DNA of 64,000 nt. Source: Gnetum montanum (taxonomy: Eukaryota > Streptophyta > Gnetopsida > Gnetales > Gnetaceae). This document shows, one piece after another, positions 36,651 through 48,120 of this stretch (position 1 is the first letter of the stretch; each line of letters begins with the position of its first letter). The stretch covers positions 248,001-312,000 of the forward strand of contig MNCI01007747.1 of NCBI GenBank assembly GCA_015680685.1. Direction: 5' to 3'. The translations under genes and the position numbers were made by a program. Below the pieces are notes generated by a model. That model was given only the letters and a program-made list of their open reading frames with translations, was not told where the DNA came from and searched no databases.

Positions 36651-37700
36651 AATTCTATCAGCAACACATTATGATGGCTAGGAGAGCTCCTCAAGCCCCT
36701 TGGCAATGAAACCAGGTAAATCCACCTCCAATGTTTTTGCATTCCAATAATGGCCTGCGACATCTATTCTAGTAATAGATATCGATTTCCTATCACCCAA
36801 GGAATTTCTTCATGTAATTTGACTAGGGATTGATTAGCTATGCATAGCCATGCATGTGCTAAATCTTGATGAAGGAAAAATCATAGTTGGTGCTTTTACC
36901 TAGGTGTCGGGAAAGATTCGTATTTGTGGGAAAGCTCAACATAAGAATAACAAGAGAAAATTATTAATACCAGCTTACAAGGTTTGTTTGTTGCATTAGT
37001 TACCAAATTTAATGTGGATTTGTTAGCCAGTTTAAGATTGAAGGATAAGTTGTTACCTAGTCAAAGACAAATGCATGATTTGAGATATTTTGAGTATTTT
37101 AGCACAGAATATGAAAATGAAGTGTATAAGTTAGCCTTGCATCATGATTAGATGATTCCATTTCTATATCTAGGAAGCTTGGCAGCTAAACTTGGACATA
37201 TGATTCTTTATAAAGCCATGGAGAAAATTATTGATCTGTCTCTAACATATTTTGCTTATATTGTGCATATGGTAAGACAAGAGTTGTAATTTTCATGCTA
37301 CAATATCCACCTGCAAACTTTCCTCCCTTCAGTTGAAGTGTATGCAAATCTTGATGGAGTCGATGTGTTTAGCAAGCCTCCTTGAGCTCCCAGAAGAAAA
37401 TCCAAAAGAAGAGTTAGTCATCCTCCATGATGACAAACAAACCAACAAAGGTTTTTTAGAAGGAAATGGCATCTAGCATTCAAGCCTACAAGAAAAATAT
37501 TTTTTGTCAAATGAAGAAAGGGTCCAATCTCAAAAAAGAAAGTAACTTGCTATTCATGTAAGAATCAAGGACACTATGCTCATGAGTGTTCCCAAAGGAA
37601 GAATGATCCAAGAATCAAGGAATTATTTGAAGCATACAAGGATGACTGGGAGCTAGTTCAAGACCCAAAAGATGAGAAAGCTCCAGAAGAAGTCTATGCC
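36651..37700 (+). pseudogene. E5 coat-protein region with intact CCHC knuckle
   Basis: Same layout as E1: capsid-like domain (36850-37400), basic stretch, and the knuckle CYSCKNQGHYAHEC at 37548-37589 with all four ligands present. Stops, including TAG and TGA near 37150, 37290 and 37385, break the frame. Confidence 0.75.
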
Positions 37701-38600
37701 ATACAACTATTATCAGATGAATAGCAAAGCATTTCCTTGAATAGCAATGAAGAAAGCATAATTGAAGATGAGGATGTTGCATTCAGAAGCAACATGATGC
37801 CACCAAGCACTAAAGATTTAGATTGTTCTGATATTGCCTTGGAAGATTTAGCTGAGGTCCAGCAATGGTTAAACAATGAAGAAAAATGATCAACGACAAG
37901 TGTAGAATAGCTAGATCTAGCGTCAAATAATTGGTTAGGTGACAAGGATTCTAGTATTGAATCAATTTTGGGATGTAAGGAGACCTTACTGAAGGTAGAC
38001 TCAGAAGAAGGAAGTTCTAAGGATGAAGAATCACATCCATAAGTCATTCTGCAAAAGGTACCAAAATTCTTAATTACTCCTTATTAGAAGCATTTTCCTA
38101 TTACTGCTAAAGTAAAATTTGCTAGTTCAAAACCAAGGATAGATCCTAAAATACATCATCAAATCAAGAAAGTACTTTCATTACATAGTGTGCTTTTGGT
38201 TCCAATAAAAATTGTTGTTGATGGCAAGGAAAAATGGTGCAAATATCAAGCTTTTATTGATATAGGAGCAACTCTCAATTTTTTCCATAAATATGTTTTA
38301 GAAAATTGGGTTACACAAAAGCTATTGACCTTGGATACCATGAATGGTGTTAGTTAGCTAATGAACTTTGCTTTTGAAGTTCCAGTATCATTAAATGATG
38401 AGTACATAGGCAACACAAATTTTGTGCAAATCTCAAATAGTGGCTTTGACATTGGTCTCAGGGCATATTTTATGGACAACATTGGTCCATACATAGTTGG
38501 GTCAGAAATGATAGTCTATTCTTCTCCAATTCCATATGCTTGACAAAAAATTAGATTAAGTAGAATTCTAGCACAGCTCCAAAAGAACAAGCATGAACAG
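37701..38600 (+). pseudogene. E5 acidic spacer and aspartic protease
   Basis: Protease with intact active-site text AFIDIGATLNFFHK (Asp at 38259-38261, Gly-Ala at 38265-38270) and the later turn NTNFVQISNSGFDIGLR. Stops near 38355 and 38541 interrupt it. It is the best-preserved protease active site of the array. Confidence 0.75.
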
Positions 38601-39880
38601 ATAAGACAACGCTTCAACCGACACAATCCATCAATGAAGCAAGTGCTCATACAATATGAATTATGAATTAGAAGATCTAGCAAAACATAAGTATGCCAAA
38701 ATTCAACATTTAAAGAAATCTTAGATCGATTTGAATGATGAAAATGAAAGGGTTTGGAGCAAATGTTTGGATCCACTTCAGAAATGTTGTTGCGATCATC
38801 CACTAGAATTTTGCGACAAAGATAGCCCTAAAGATCACATCCCTAAAGTACATAATATCCCTGTGCAATCAAAGATGATAGTGCTGAATTAACAAGATGT
38901 AGACAAAATGGCAAAGCAAGTTGTAGAATTTATGGAGAAAGGCTTGATTAGACCATCATAGTCAAATTATGCATGTGCTAGTTTCATAGTTCGCAATCAT
39001 GCTGAAATTAAACAAAGAAAACCATGGATGGCCATCAATATCCCGTTAAATGCAATGAAAATTGATTTAAAGTGTCCTTTACCTAACAAAGAAAGTTTGA
39101 TCTAGAAGGTAGCAGAAAAGGATATTTTTATTAAATTTGATTATAAAAGTGGATTGCATCAGATCAAGATATCAAAAGCATACATTAGGGATTGTTCAAA
39201 TGGACAGTAATTCTATTTGGATTAAAGAATGCTCCTTCTCAATTTCAGCAACGTAAGGATGCAATTTTTAGCCAACATCAAAATTTTATTGCTAACTAAA
39301 TTGATGATTTTATCATTTATTTAGATATAGTGCAAGATCATGCCTCCCATTTACTTAAGTTTGCTCAGTTGTGTGCGAAGCATGGCATTGGTCTCTCAAA
39401 AGACGCTAAGAAGTTTCAAGTAGGAAGATCAGCGATAGAATTCCTCAATGTTACTATTAAAGAAGGAAAGATCCACATGCAGCCTCATGTATTAGAAAAA
39501 ATTGCTTAGTTTCCAGATCAACTAGAAAACAAAGATGAGTGCCTAAGCTTTCTAGGTTGTGTTAACTATGTGTCTAGGCATATCGACAAATTTTCTGATA
39601 AGACCAAGGAAATCTGATGGTGTAAAAATCAACAACCATTTCAATGGATAACAGCAGCAACCAAGCAAGTACAGAAGTTGAAAGAGGAATGTTAATCCCT
39701 ACCAGCATTAAATCCAATTTTAAAAGGTTCATTCATTTTAAATACAGGTGCCAGATATGATGCATGGGCAATAGTTCTGCTTAGAACTAGTAACGCAAGA
39801 GAACCAATGAAGTGTGTGCATATGCATCCATCATATTTCAGAAGCATGACTCAAACATACACACACACACTTTTACCAAG
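38601..39880 (+). pseudogene. E5 RT and RNase H start, broken
   Basis: RT blocks are clear (FMEKGLIRPS near 38930, LKNAPSQFQ near 39225, KHGIGLSKDAKKFQVGRS near 39385, FLGCVNYVSRHIDKFSDKTK-like text near 39550). The catalytic Tyr is TAA at 39297-39299, followed by I-D-D. RNase H begins near 39730 and runs slightly further than in E2-E4 (NAREPMKCVHMHPSYF), showing what the other copies lost. It ends in an ACACAC stretch near 39865, after which the sequence is unrelated. Confidence 0.75.
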
Positions 39881-40605
39881 CATAATAACTTCAATTCCTA
39901 CCATTAAATTACTACCCCTACATCATACATTGCTCTTCCATCACCAATCATCAAGGATTCAACCCCTTAAGGAAAAGCCTTACCTCAAATCACAATAGAG
40001 ATCAAATTGAAGGAAATGAATCTCTCTCTCTTTCATCTCATCTTAACTTCTAAGGTGCATTGTTTAGTATTAGAGAAGCTCCTCAAATCCATCATAGTGC
40101 TAGTAGACATTGAACCTTATGGTCAAGATAAGCTTCATGTAGTTTCATCCCTTCTACATTAAGAGATTCACTTGCCCTATGAGGATGGAAAAATGTCATT
40201 TGTAAGAAATGTGTTACTATCTTTGATCAAATTTGTTAACATTAACCAGGGTTCAAATGTGGGATTTCAAGAGAAAAATAAGATACTTAGACTAGGGCTA
40301 CCAATAATAAAGATAATAATGTTGTTAGTAATATCAACTCTACAACATTGGGTGGTCAACAAAAATGCATGCAACCTACCATATTAAACAAGAAAGATGG
40401 TGACCACAAGATTATGCCAAAGGGACTCATTAATCTATCAAAGATCAAGCAACAAGTTCTTAACAAATGTGTTATCCCCTCTCTTGTTAAGAATCATTTG
40501 ATCCCTTTTGTGACATTATATCATGTTTTGATGTTGGCTCTAACTTTATATGCTCTTTCAAGAGCATCTCATACTTTCTAGAAAACATATGGATCATTGC
40601 TCGTT
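39881..40605. other. Flank of the array, no recognised gene
   Basis: Two short ORFs (40172-40387, 40348-40581) overlap in different frames but contain no motif I recognise. A (CT)n run lies at 40021-40033. It may be remains of another element. Confidence 0.4.
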
Positions 40606-40812
40606 AAGGACTAAAACTAGCACCACCATGGCCTACTAGGGCCTAAAAGTGGCATCACCATGGCCCACTAATTCCTAAAATTGACAATCCATGGCCTACC
40701 AAGTCCTAAACTTGGTAATGAATGGCCTACTAATGTCTAAAACTGGCACCACCATGGTTAGATAAGGCCTAAAACTGGCACCATCATGGCCTGCTAAGGC
40801 CCAGAGTAGGAT
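40606..40812. repeat. Minisatellite, about six units of 31-34 bp
   Basis: Units follow the pattern aaggcctaaaactggcaccaccatggcctact, with copies near 40606, 40640, 40672, 40702, 40734 and 40768. Individual units differ by several bases (for example caccaccatgg, catcaccatgg, aatccatgg). Spacing and sequence suggest a U3-type subrepeat or an independent minisatellite. Confidence 0.75.
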
Positions 40813-41550
40813 GGGAATAGCTTAGCCCTACACCATTTCTAGTGTCACCTTGCACCACCTCATCAGGTTGTGTGACCCTTTGCTCAGCTTACATTGTCCA
40901 ATGATCATGCTACCCTACACTATAATGCCAACTACCTGAACCTCCTTCTACATAATACTATTAGTTGCTTGCTCCCCCTAGCATGTTACTAAAACTTAAT
41001 GTCACTGATATTCATCCAAAAACCCTATGCTGCTATTGTGCCATTGAAACTATCAATGCTATGTACCATTTTTGTTTACTATGCCTATCATCCCATGCAT
41101 CAGCCTCCTGCTCATCCATGTGTTGCATTGCACTCTTTCACTATGGCTTGGTGTGGTATCGATTGGTAGTGCCAGCCTATCATGTGGTTATATGGCTAGG
41201 TTGAGTAGTAGTGTCACCTACCACTTGTAGTAATAGTCCTCAAGGTAGTCTTGTAGTGGGCCTCATAGCCCCAGGTAGTCATCACCTTTAGGATCATCCT
41301 CCTATATGCCTGTAGGGCTATTCATTATAGCTACATCTTTCTCATTGCTATGTATAGCCTTATCAACACCACCATTGATATCCTTCTACAATACATCGTA
41401 TCTTTTTTCAATTGTCCACATGCTACTTCAAACCAACTCATATGCTATCCATTATGCATCATCGTGTGGGTGGGCTATAACAAAATTTTACTCAAGCTTC
41501 AACTAGCATCCAATGCTGTCAGTTTTGAAACCTTAAAACTAAGTTAAGAA
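40813..41550. other. Spacer, no recognised gene
   Basis: Small ORFs at 40965-41547 lack motifs and overlap in different frames. Locally C/T-rich. Nothing further was seen. Confidence 0.45.
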
Positions 41551-41890
41551 AAGGAGGCACATGAAAATAGACATTTTATTCCATATGATGGATGGATAGG
41601 CCTCACATGATGCCCAATGTGTGTGGTATTGCATTAAGACCTTCAATAAGTTTTCAATACTTAAAATTTGTTTAATACAACTATGAGACTTATGTCACAA
41701 ATGCTATTGGTGGACAGATATTTATAGGCAAAATAGGAAGCCCCATCAATGGGTATGCGTTAATGGGTCAAACCCTACATTGATAGGATTACATTGATAG
41801 GATCCCATCAATGGTTTCATGTCAATGGCATCCCATCAATGGAGTAAACCAAACAATTCATCATATCCACACAACTAAATGAAAACTCAT
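41551..41890 (-). repeat. Truncated LTR of the copy A family, with TATA and subrepeats
   Basis: On the minus strand a TATA box (cctataaatat, about 41720-41710) is followed by tagcatttgtgacataagtc and catagttgta, which match the copy A 5' LTR at 53363-53320 (agcatttatggcataagtctc). Upstream are four or five repeats of a cattgat(g/a)gg word, forward and inverted, at 41735-41842. The part expected after this (R-U5) is missing, so it could be the truncated 3' LTR of copy A, about 12 kb from its 5' LTR and in the same orientation. Confidence 0.5.
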
Positions 41891-42099
41891 CCTCAAGTTC
41901 TTTATAAAATTTGGAAAGGTGTGGGATCATTAGCACACAAGAGAAACACACAAACTAAATAACAAAATCTAAGTGTCCAGGGTATATGATTTTACAATTA
42001 TTACAAAATTTTCCTATTCAGGATGATAAAATTGAACACCAAGACAAAATTGATAGACACAATTCCTTAGATGATGCAAATACATTAGAGAAGATCAAA

Positions 42100-44823
42100 T
42101 AGTCCTAGGTAGTGGAGGCTTTGAAAGACCTTCTCCTACTTCAGTGCATGGGGTGATTGAGGCAGTTGTGGTTGTTCGGTGGTAGGTATAATGTCAGGTT
42201 AAAGATGAAAGCTTTCTAATATTACCTTCACCTTCTTCTCCTTTCCCCTATAATCATTCATAGTCCACACAACATCTCAAATATGGACTAGAGTGGGAAC
42301 ATCCTAAGAACAAGGCATTTTTTGGAATAGCTCCTTCATGTTGACAAACTAGGTAGTGAAATGTTTGCATTCAACATTGAATACCTTGAGAGCATTTTGC
42401 AGCTCCTAGTAGTCATTCATCCTTTTGGCTATATTCTTTGTAGTGGATCTCTAAGTGGTGAATCATGCCCTAAGGACCTCAAGTTCAACATTAGCAATAT
42501 CAAGCTTTTGCTTTATCTCCTTATGACTTTTTAACTCTACCTCATACATCAAGTATGAGATGGTCACTTGCTTCTCCAACTTTGATCATGGCCATCCAAT
42601 AGTTAGTATTACCAAGTTTACATAAACAATATTGGCAAGCTCCATGTACTTCATCATCTCCTCGATCTAGACATCCCCTCCTTCCTTGAGTTGCTAGAGG
42701 GTCTAATTAACTTATTTTTCATTTGAATGTGTTTTTTACTAACTTATTTTTATAGATCAACCTAATATCTATAGTGATTATTTACTCTTAAATTTGAGTG
42801 CCTCATTATTCCAGGTGACTATCTCTAGCATAGATTTTTGGTGAAGGGCTCAAATTTCTTCCATGGAGAGATTTTTATTTTCTACTATTAATCTCCTTAG
42901 TTCATTCTTCATACTAGCTAGTGACTTCTACTATTAATGGATAAATTCTCACATATGTTTCTTTAGGATATCAACATTCCATAGGGAATGATTCTCGATA
43001 ATCAAGATATCATTCTTGTGGCACATCTGGATCAAGTCCTTCTAAATGGTGTATGCCTTAGCATTGGCCATGAATAAGTCAAATATGGCTCTCTCCTTTA
43101 CATTCTTAACCTATTTGAGCCTATCCTAAATCTATTGAAAAGATTCATCATGTGTTAGAATAGGGCTGAGATATGCATGATCGGTAAGACAAGCTCTTAA
43201 TTTTACAACCTCCATAGGCAAGTGTCAATTTTGTGCTTGGATTATTTCAAGTTTTCCCTACAATATAATTCACTTGTTTCTTGACTCTAGTAGCTATGAC
43301 GAGCTTGCAATGATTATATCTATTTATCTAGAACTAGTTTCCTAGTTCCCACTAGTCAGTCCAGCAACTCCTAATGCTAGGCTATAGTCAATCTACTACT
43401 AACTATTCCTGTGGACATCCACTCATATCTAAATGTAGAAACATCTAGTATAGATACTATAGGTGCATTTAATGCTTTGTCAATTTTATTAGCAACCATC
43501 TCTACTATTGTCTCCTACCCATGGTGCTACATCACCAACACAATTGTCCCCTTGCCCTTCTCTAGATGCATCAAAAAGGTAGTGATGTTCCTAGAGATTT
43601 CTAGGAATTGTTGTTATTGTGAGAGAGATACCATTACCTCTCAAGAATTAGGATTTGATCTTTTAGGTAGCTACATCTAGTAGATATATTGAGCCACTTC
43701 ATTAAGGTGACTCATTGCTAAGTGATACATAGATGGATCATTGCCACTCATTCCTGATCACTACTCCTACTCTTACAAGAGCTGCTCTCAGATGTCATAC
43801 ATGTGTTTAAGGGTAGTGCAAGCCTCTAGCATTGTTTTGTGTCTAGGTGATGGAGGTGATTTTCATTGCTCCTCTTCTTCAATGATCTTGGCAGGCACCT
43901 TATTCTTCATCATCTATACCAAGGAAGTGGATGGAGCATGTCAAATGATGCTATTTATGTAGAATGTTATGCCTCCTATCTTACATAATTTCTAGATAAG
44001 GAATTGGAAGGGGAGTCCCTTCCTTCCTTGTTCATTTTCTTTAAACTACTTTTCTATCTCAAGATAAATCAACTATGAAAGGTTGACAAGAAATCTACTA
44101 CTTAGACCAACACATGTACAAGTGGAGAAGGCTATGATCTTGCTTGGCCTCACCATTAGGTTGAGGTGAAAGTTTGTAATTTTAAAGTATGTGCACTCTA
44201 TTGTGGTGAGTGCATTAAACTCCTTACGATCAACTTCATAACATCACTATGTCCATTCTTTATTGACAACAAGATCTACCTACATGGGGATTTTGCCCCA
44301 ATTTCTAGTAACCCAAAGTACTTCTACAATGGCTTTCACTAAGTAGGACATTGAGATGTCCTTGATTTTGACCATTGAACTAGCCTATCGATTATTCTAG
44401 AACAAGTATGTTTCTTCCATGTACAACTTCCCACTAGAAGTGATTGTGGACTACATGGAAGAGTTTTGCAATCTAGTCTTAACTTCTATAGGTGCAAACT
44501 CAAAGAAAGATCTAAAGCTCAATTCTTGAAGTGCAGATTTATGGACCTCCTTGTTCATGATTTTTCAATGGAAAGCTTCTGTTAATGTCACCTCTAGGTT
44601 TGGTCTAGGTCCAAGTGCCTCATCTTGGTGAGACTACTCTATTGTAGTAGCTTCTTCAAGAATTTGTTGGAAAAATTCCACTTTGATCTCCTCTTGAAGA
44701 AATCCTATGGCATGGGTCTCTACCTACTCATGAGGCTAATCTTGGCCCCTTCTTGTTATTGGTCATTTATCCCTTGGTTGGAATTGGTCCTCCTTCCTAT
44801 CTGTGTTTTCCCTTAGGTGCCAT
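42100..44823 (-). pseudogene. Decayed extra ORF downstream of Ty3 pol
   Basis: Reading leftward from MAPKGKHR (ATG at 44823-44821), one frame at a time gives coherent protein-like text: ALQELSFRSFFEFAPIEVKT (~44540), SMVKIKDISMSYLVKAIVEV (~44370), KEFNALTTIECTYFKITNF (~44220), KGLPFQFLI (~44020), then a Glu/Lys-rich coiled-coil region (SHKEIKQKLDIANVELEVLR, ~42520). Stops are frequent, mostly TAG. The layout (globular part, GLPFQFLI-like loop, coiled coil) resembles plant-transposon-associated uncharacterised proteins and the LINE extension in this window. Its place after pol is that of the env-like or extra ORF of Athila/Tat elements. I do not recognise a function. Confidence 0.45.
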
Positions 44824-45275
44824 CTACGATCACAACATAACCAAGGATTAGCATTCAATGTGTAACTTATAACATTTAAGTACCTTTCTCATTGGGTAGT
44901 TACACTTTAGGCTAAGTTCTAATCATGGAAAATTGATTATTTTATTATTATTTATATGGTTTTTAACATAGAATGTTGCCAGAGCTTATTGAAAAGACAT
45001 AACTCTCATAATTTGATGTTGTAATGTTGGTTTCTTTGTTAAACCTTTGTGGGAGTTAGAAATGTTTTGTGAAAAACTTAAGTTTTGTGGCCCTCATAAT
45101 GAAGAGCTTACCTCCAATAGCTACAAGCTCAAAGAACAGTGTTAATTGAAAAATGATTAGGAAGATATGGCTCTTTAAAGGTTCTAGAATCTTGAAAAGT
45201 TCAAAAACTTCCCCCTCTTTTATAATAAAATGTGAAAAACACTAAGTGTTACTGCATATTTATAGGTGGGTGGAC
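44824..45275 (-). promoter_or_regulatory. Possible promoter and 5'-UTR intron of the extra ORF
   Basis: On the minus strand a TATA box (cctataaatatgc) lies at about 45270-45258, preceded by short repeats of tataggacccc and catcaatg-type words at 45280-45350. About 150 bp downstream GGAG|GTAAGC (donor, intron from 45111) occurs, and TCGTAG| (acceptor, 44824) stands exactly before the ATG at 44823, giving a 288-bp intron in the 5' UTR. The spacing is gene-like. Splice signals this short can arise by chance. Confidence 0.4.
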
Positions 45276-45359
45276 CCCTACATTGATGGGGTCCTATATA
45301 TAGGGTCCTATTTATGCATGGGCTCCATTGATAGGTACCTATTTATGAAGCTAATGTTC

Positions 45360-46960
45360 AAACTTTCTTTTACCTAAATATCTTGAAAAATATGAGTGTT
45401 ATTATGAATTTTTAGTGTATGGATAGTCAAAAAAGACATGAATATGAAGGAATACTTGAAGAGGGCTCATGAATGGTCAAATAATGGAAAATTTGAGAAT
45501 GAAATTTAGTTGAGAAGATGCCTTAAGGAGCACATAGTTGGATGCATCATTGGGGCACACAAAAGATTTGATTGCAAAAATTCCTAAGGATAAGGAACTT
45601 AACTATTCCAACCAAGAGGTTACTACATAGATCTTGCCCATTGTAGGCTTATGCCCTTTTTATCATTGCATAACCTTAACTAAGGAGTCAGTGGGGTCCA
45701 TAGTTAATTAATGGTGATGAAAAGTTAACGACCAAACTTGGAAGAATCTACTCAAGAATTTTGACACTTCAAACTAAGAAATTGAATAAGAACATGGACA
45801 ACTGGTAGTGAGGTGAGTTGTGAAAAGCAATAAAGGATAAGACAGAGTGGAATGGAGTTCTAGATCATTGTCACATAAAGTCCCATTTGGATTTTATGTA
45901 TAAACAACCCAATAAAATCCATCCTTAGTCCAAACCAAAGCCAACCACTTTTAGTGACCTTGCATCATCACTCTAGGACCAGACCATTCCCTCAAAACAC
46001 AAGAATGATCCCACAAATCAATCACCATTTTTTATTAGAGAAGAAAAGAGAAGCAAGAAGGAAGAAAGGGGCTTAGTTAAAGGGGGCCTTTAGGCATGGG
46101 TAACATGTCTTTCTAGTTTCATAACTAGTGCCTGTAGCCCATTATTTTGTCTAAGGGGTGTGATTTGAATTTCCATCATCATCCTTTATCTCTCTCTTTT
46201 TTTTAATTTTATGTTTTTATGGATTTTTGGATGGAAATCACACCATGCAAAGACTTATTCAACTTCTTGTTATTGGTCAACATGGAATGGTAAGAAATCC
46301 ATGAAAAACACAATTGCACTAAAGTAAGTAGAAAGCTATAAAGAGTATTGAATTCCCTTAAAGTTACATCCTTTTCAAATCTCTAAATATTTTCCATGTT
46401 TGAAAACTACCATGGTCACAAGTTCATTGAATTTTTATTAATGAAAAAGGAACCTCATACTTCCAAAGCCAAGAAGACCATAGATTTGGTGAATAGGTGG
46501 ATGACATGGACTTGCTACTTATTCTATGAAAAAGAAACTTTATCTTAGTTATCAATCATAAAAATTCAAAAATAGAAACTAGAAATTAGCAATTAAAAAC
46601 ATTAAGTATAAACCACCATTAGCAAAAAACTACAATTTCATTGTGTCCTATTAGTAACAAAGTATTTTTATTAGTAAAATAATAAGAAATTTCATACCAA
46701 AATAAATTAAAATATAGAAAAAATTGTAAAATATCCAAGAAAGATAAAATGTACTAAAGATGTTGTAAAACAAAAACAGGAAAAATAACAAAGTACAAAA
46801 AAAAAGATATAAATATAAAAAAAGTAGAAAAACTGAAAAGCCATTGATATGATTAGCATGGATGGCCACCTACCTCATGACTAACCTAAAAAAGGAGATC
46901 CAAAAGATTGAGCAAGATTGTCCATCTAATGAGGTATAGCTTGCAATGGCTTTCTTGGGC
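45360..46960. other. Region between Ty3 pol and extra ORF
   Basis: AT-rich, with purine-rich (46036-46075) and TCTCTC-T tracts (46190-46205). No domain was recognised. A minus-strand Phe-rich ORF at 46869-46651 is low-complexity and not supported. The pol 3' end probably lies near its right edge. Confidence 0.4.
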
Positions 46961-48120
46961 TCATGGAATGATCTTACTTGTTGCACATTAACTAACTGAT
47001 TTGTATTTAGGCTTTCATGTTTGTAGATCGACATGGCCCTAGAAGGAAATGTTTCATAAATGATATAATGTCATTTCCACAATGTTTGAAACTTTGTTTG
47101 TTGAGGTGCATGTGTAGGGTTCCAGTAGTCATCCTTGTCTCCAAGTTAAAATTTAACTTTCCTTATCCTAAGTTCATGGTGGTTTTTGTTGAATGCCTTG
47201 TGCACTTCATTCAAGGATAGTATCACAAATCAATTCTCATTTAGCATATTGACGTTAATCAATCTCTCTTTTTATGATAGGCTTAGGTCAAGATCTAAGT
47301 CATAGGATATTGAAAGTGTACAAAGCTCAGATTGAATGGGAAGAGTTGGATGTTTTCCATAAATAAACTCATAGGGAGAGTAGCCTATAGGGAGTCTCCA
47401 TGTGAAGTGATGGAACCAAAGGGCATCACTGAGTTTCATTTTTTAGTCTCTCCTATATTTGCTAACTATTCTCATTAAGATATTTGTGATCTCCCTATTG
47501 GTGACTTTAGCTTGACTATTGGCTTGGGGGTGATAAGCTATTGTTAGTTTATGTTTGACCCCTAAGCATTGCATAAGCTTGTGAAATGTAGTGCTAGTAA
47601 AGTAAGTACCATTGTTAGAAATTATTGCGCACGACACTCCAAACCTATTTACAATATTTTTCTATACAAACTGAGTAGCAATGGAATATGTATAGTCGAT
47701 AACAGTTGTTGCTTCTTCCCATTTGATATAATAGTCAATAGCAACTATTATGTACACCTTTCCATTTGACATGGGTGTGATGGAGCCCATGAAGTCTATC
47801 CCCTAAATGTTAAAGAGTTGTAGTGATTAGATCCAATGTTGAGGTTCCTCCATTCAAGCCGTCATCCCACCATTTTGTTGACAACACTCACAAGAGTGAA
47901 TGAATTGGTGAGAATCCCTAAAGATTGTTGACTAATAATACCCTACCATTATGATCTTAATGTTCATGCATCTCCTTGCATAGTGACTCCCACAAGGACC
48001 CTCATGAGCATTTTGAAGAACATGTAGTTGATCCGCATTGGGAACACACCAAAGAATTAGGCCATTGATGCATACCTTATAAAGGTGTCTATTGATCTTC
48101 ATGAAGCATTTTTACCAATA
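46961..48120 (-). pseudogene. Ty3 copy A integrase, broken
   Basis: Integrase inserts the cDNA into chromosomes. The zinc-binding part (about 48020-47870) shows HEGPCGSHYA then SCECCQQNGG, an HHCC arrangement. In the core, VAIDYYIKWEEAT (~47735) carries the first Asp; SCAIISNNGTYF (47637-47600) has Asn where the second Asp is expected; AYHPQANSQAKVTNREI (~47530) carries the catalytic Glu; and PIGYSPYEFIYGKHP follows near 47370. This is the GPY/Ty3 wording, nearest to Athila/Tat elements. Stops lie near 47440 and 47660, and the Asp-to-Asn change would by itself inactivate it. Confidence 0.8.

Larger units (their letters stand above)
13696..39880. mobile_element. Array of five endogenous pararetrovirus copies (E1-E5)
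   Basis: Five related, rearranged copies of a Caulimoviridae-like genome: E1 (+, 13696-20115), E2 (-, 20116-22404), E3 (-, 22405-29032), E4 (-, 29033-33953), E5 (+, 33954-39880). All share one leader sequence and one polyprotein order: acidic region, movement-like domain, coiled coil, coat protein with CCHC knuckle, protease, RT, start of RNase H. No integrase follows RT/RNase H in any copy, and leader copies lack TG...CA ends, which argues against an LTR retrotransposon. The RT wording (GLIRPSQSNYA, FLGVTIKEGKIHM in fragments) is caulimovirid-like. Such integrants arise by illegitimate insertion of viral DNA and recombination. Every copy is disrupted and none could yield virus. Confidence 0.8.

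Noticed and set aside
40965-41547. Overlapping ORFs suggesting a small membrane protein gene
   Set aside because: No signal or motif consistent across frames; neighbouring sequence is element debris.
46651-46869. 72-codon Phe/Leu-rich minus-strand ORF resembling a membrane protein
   Set aside because: Arises from poly(A)-rich sequence on the plus strand; no other support.
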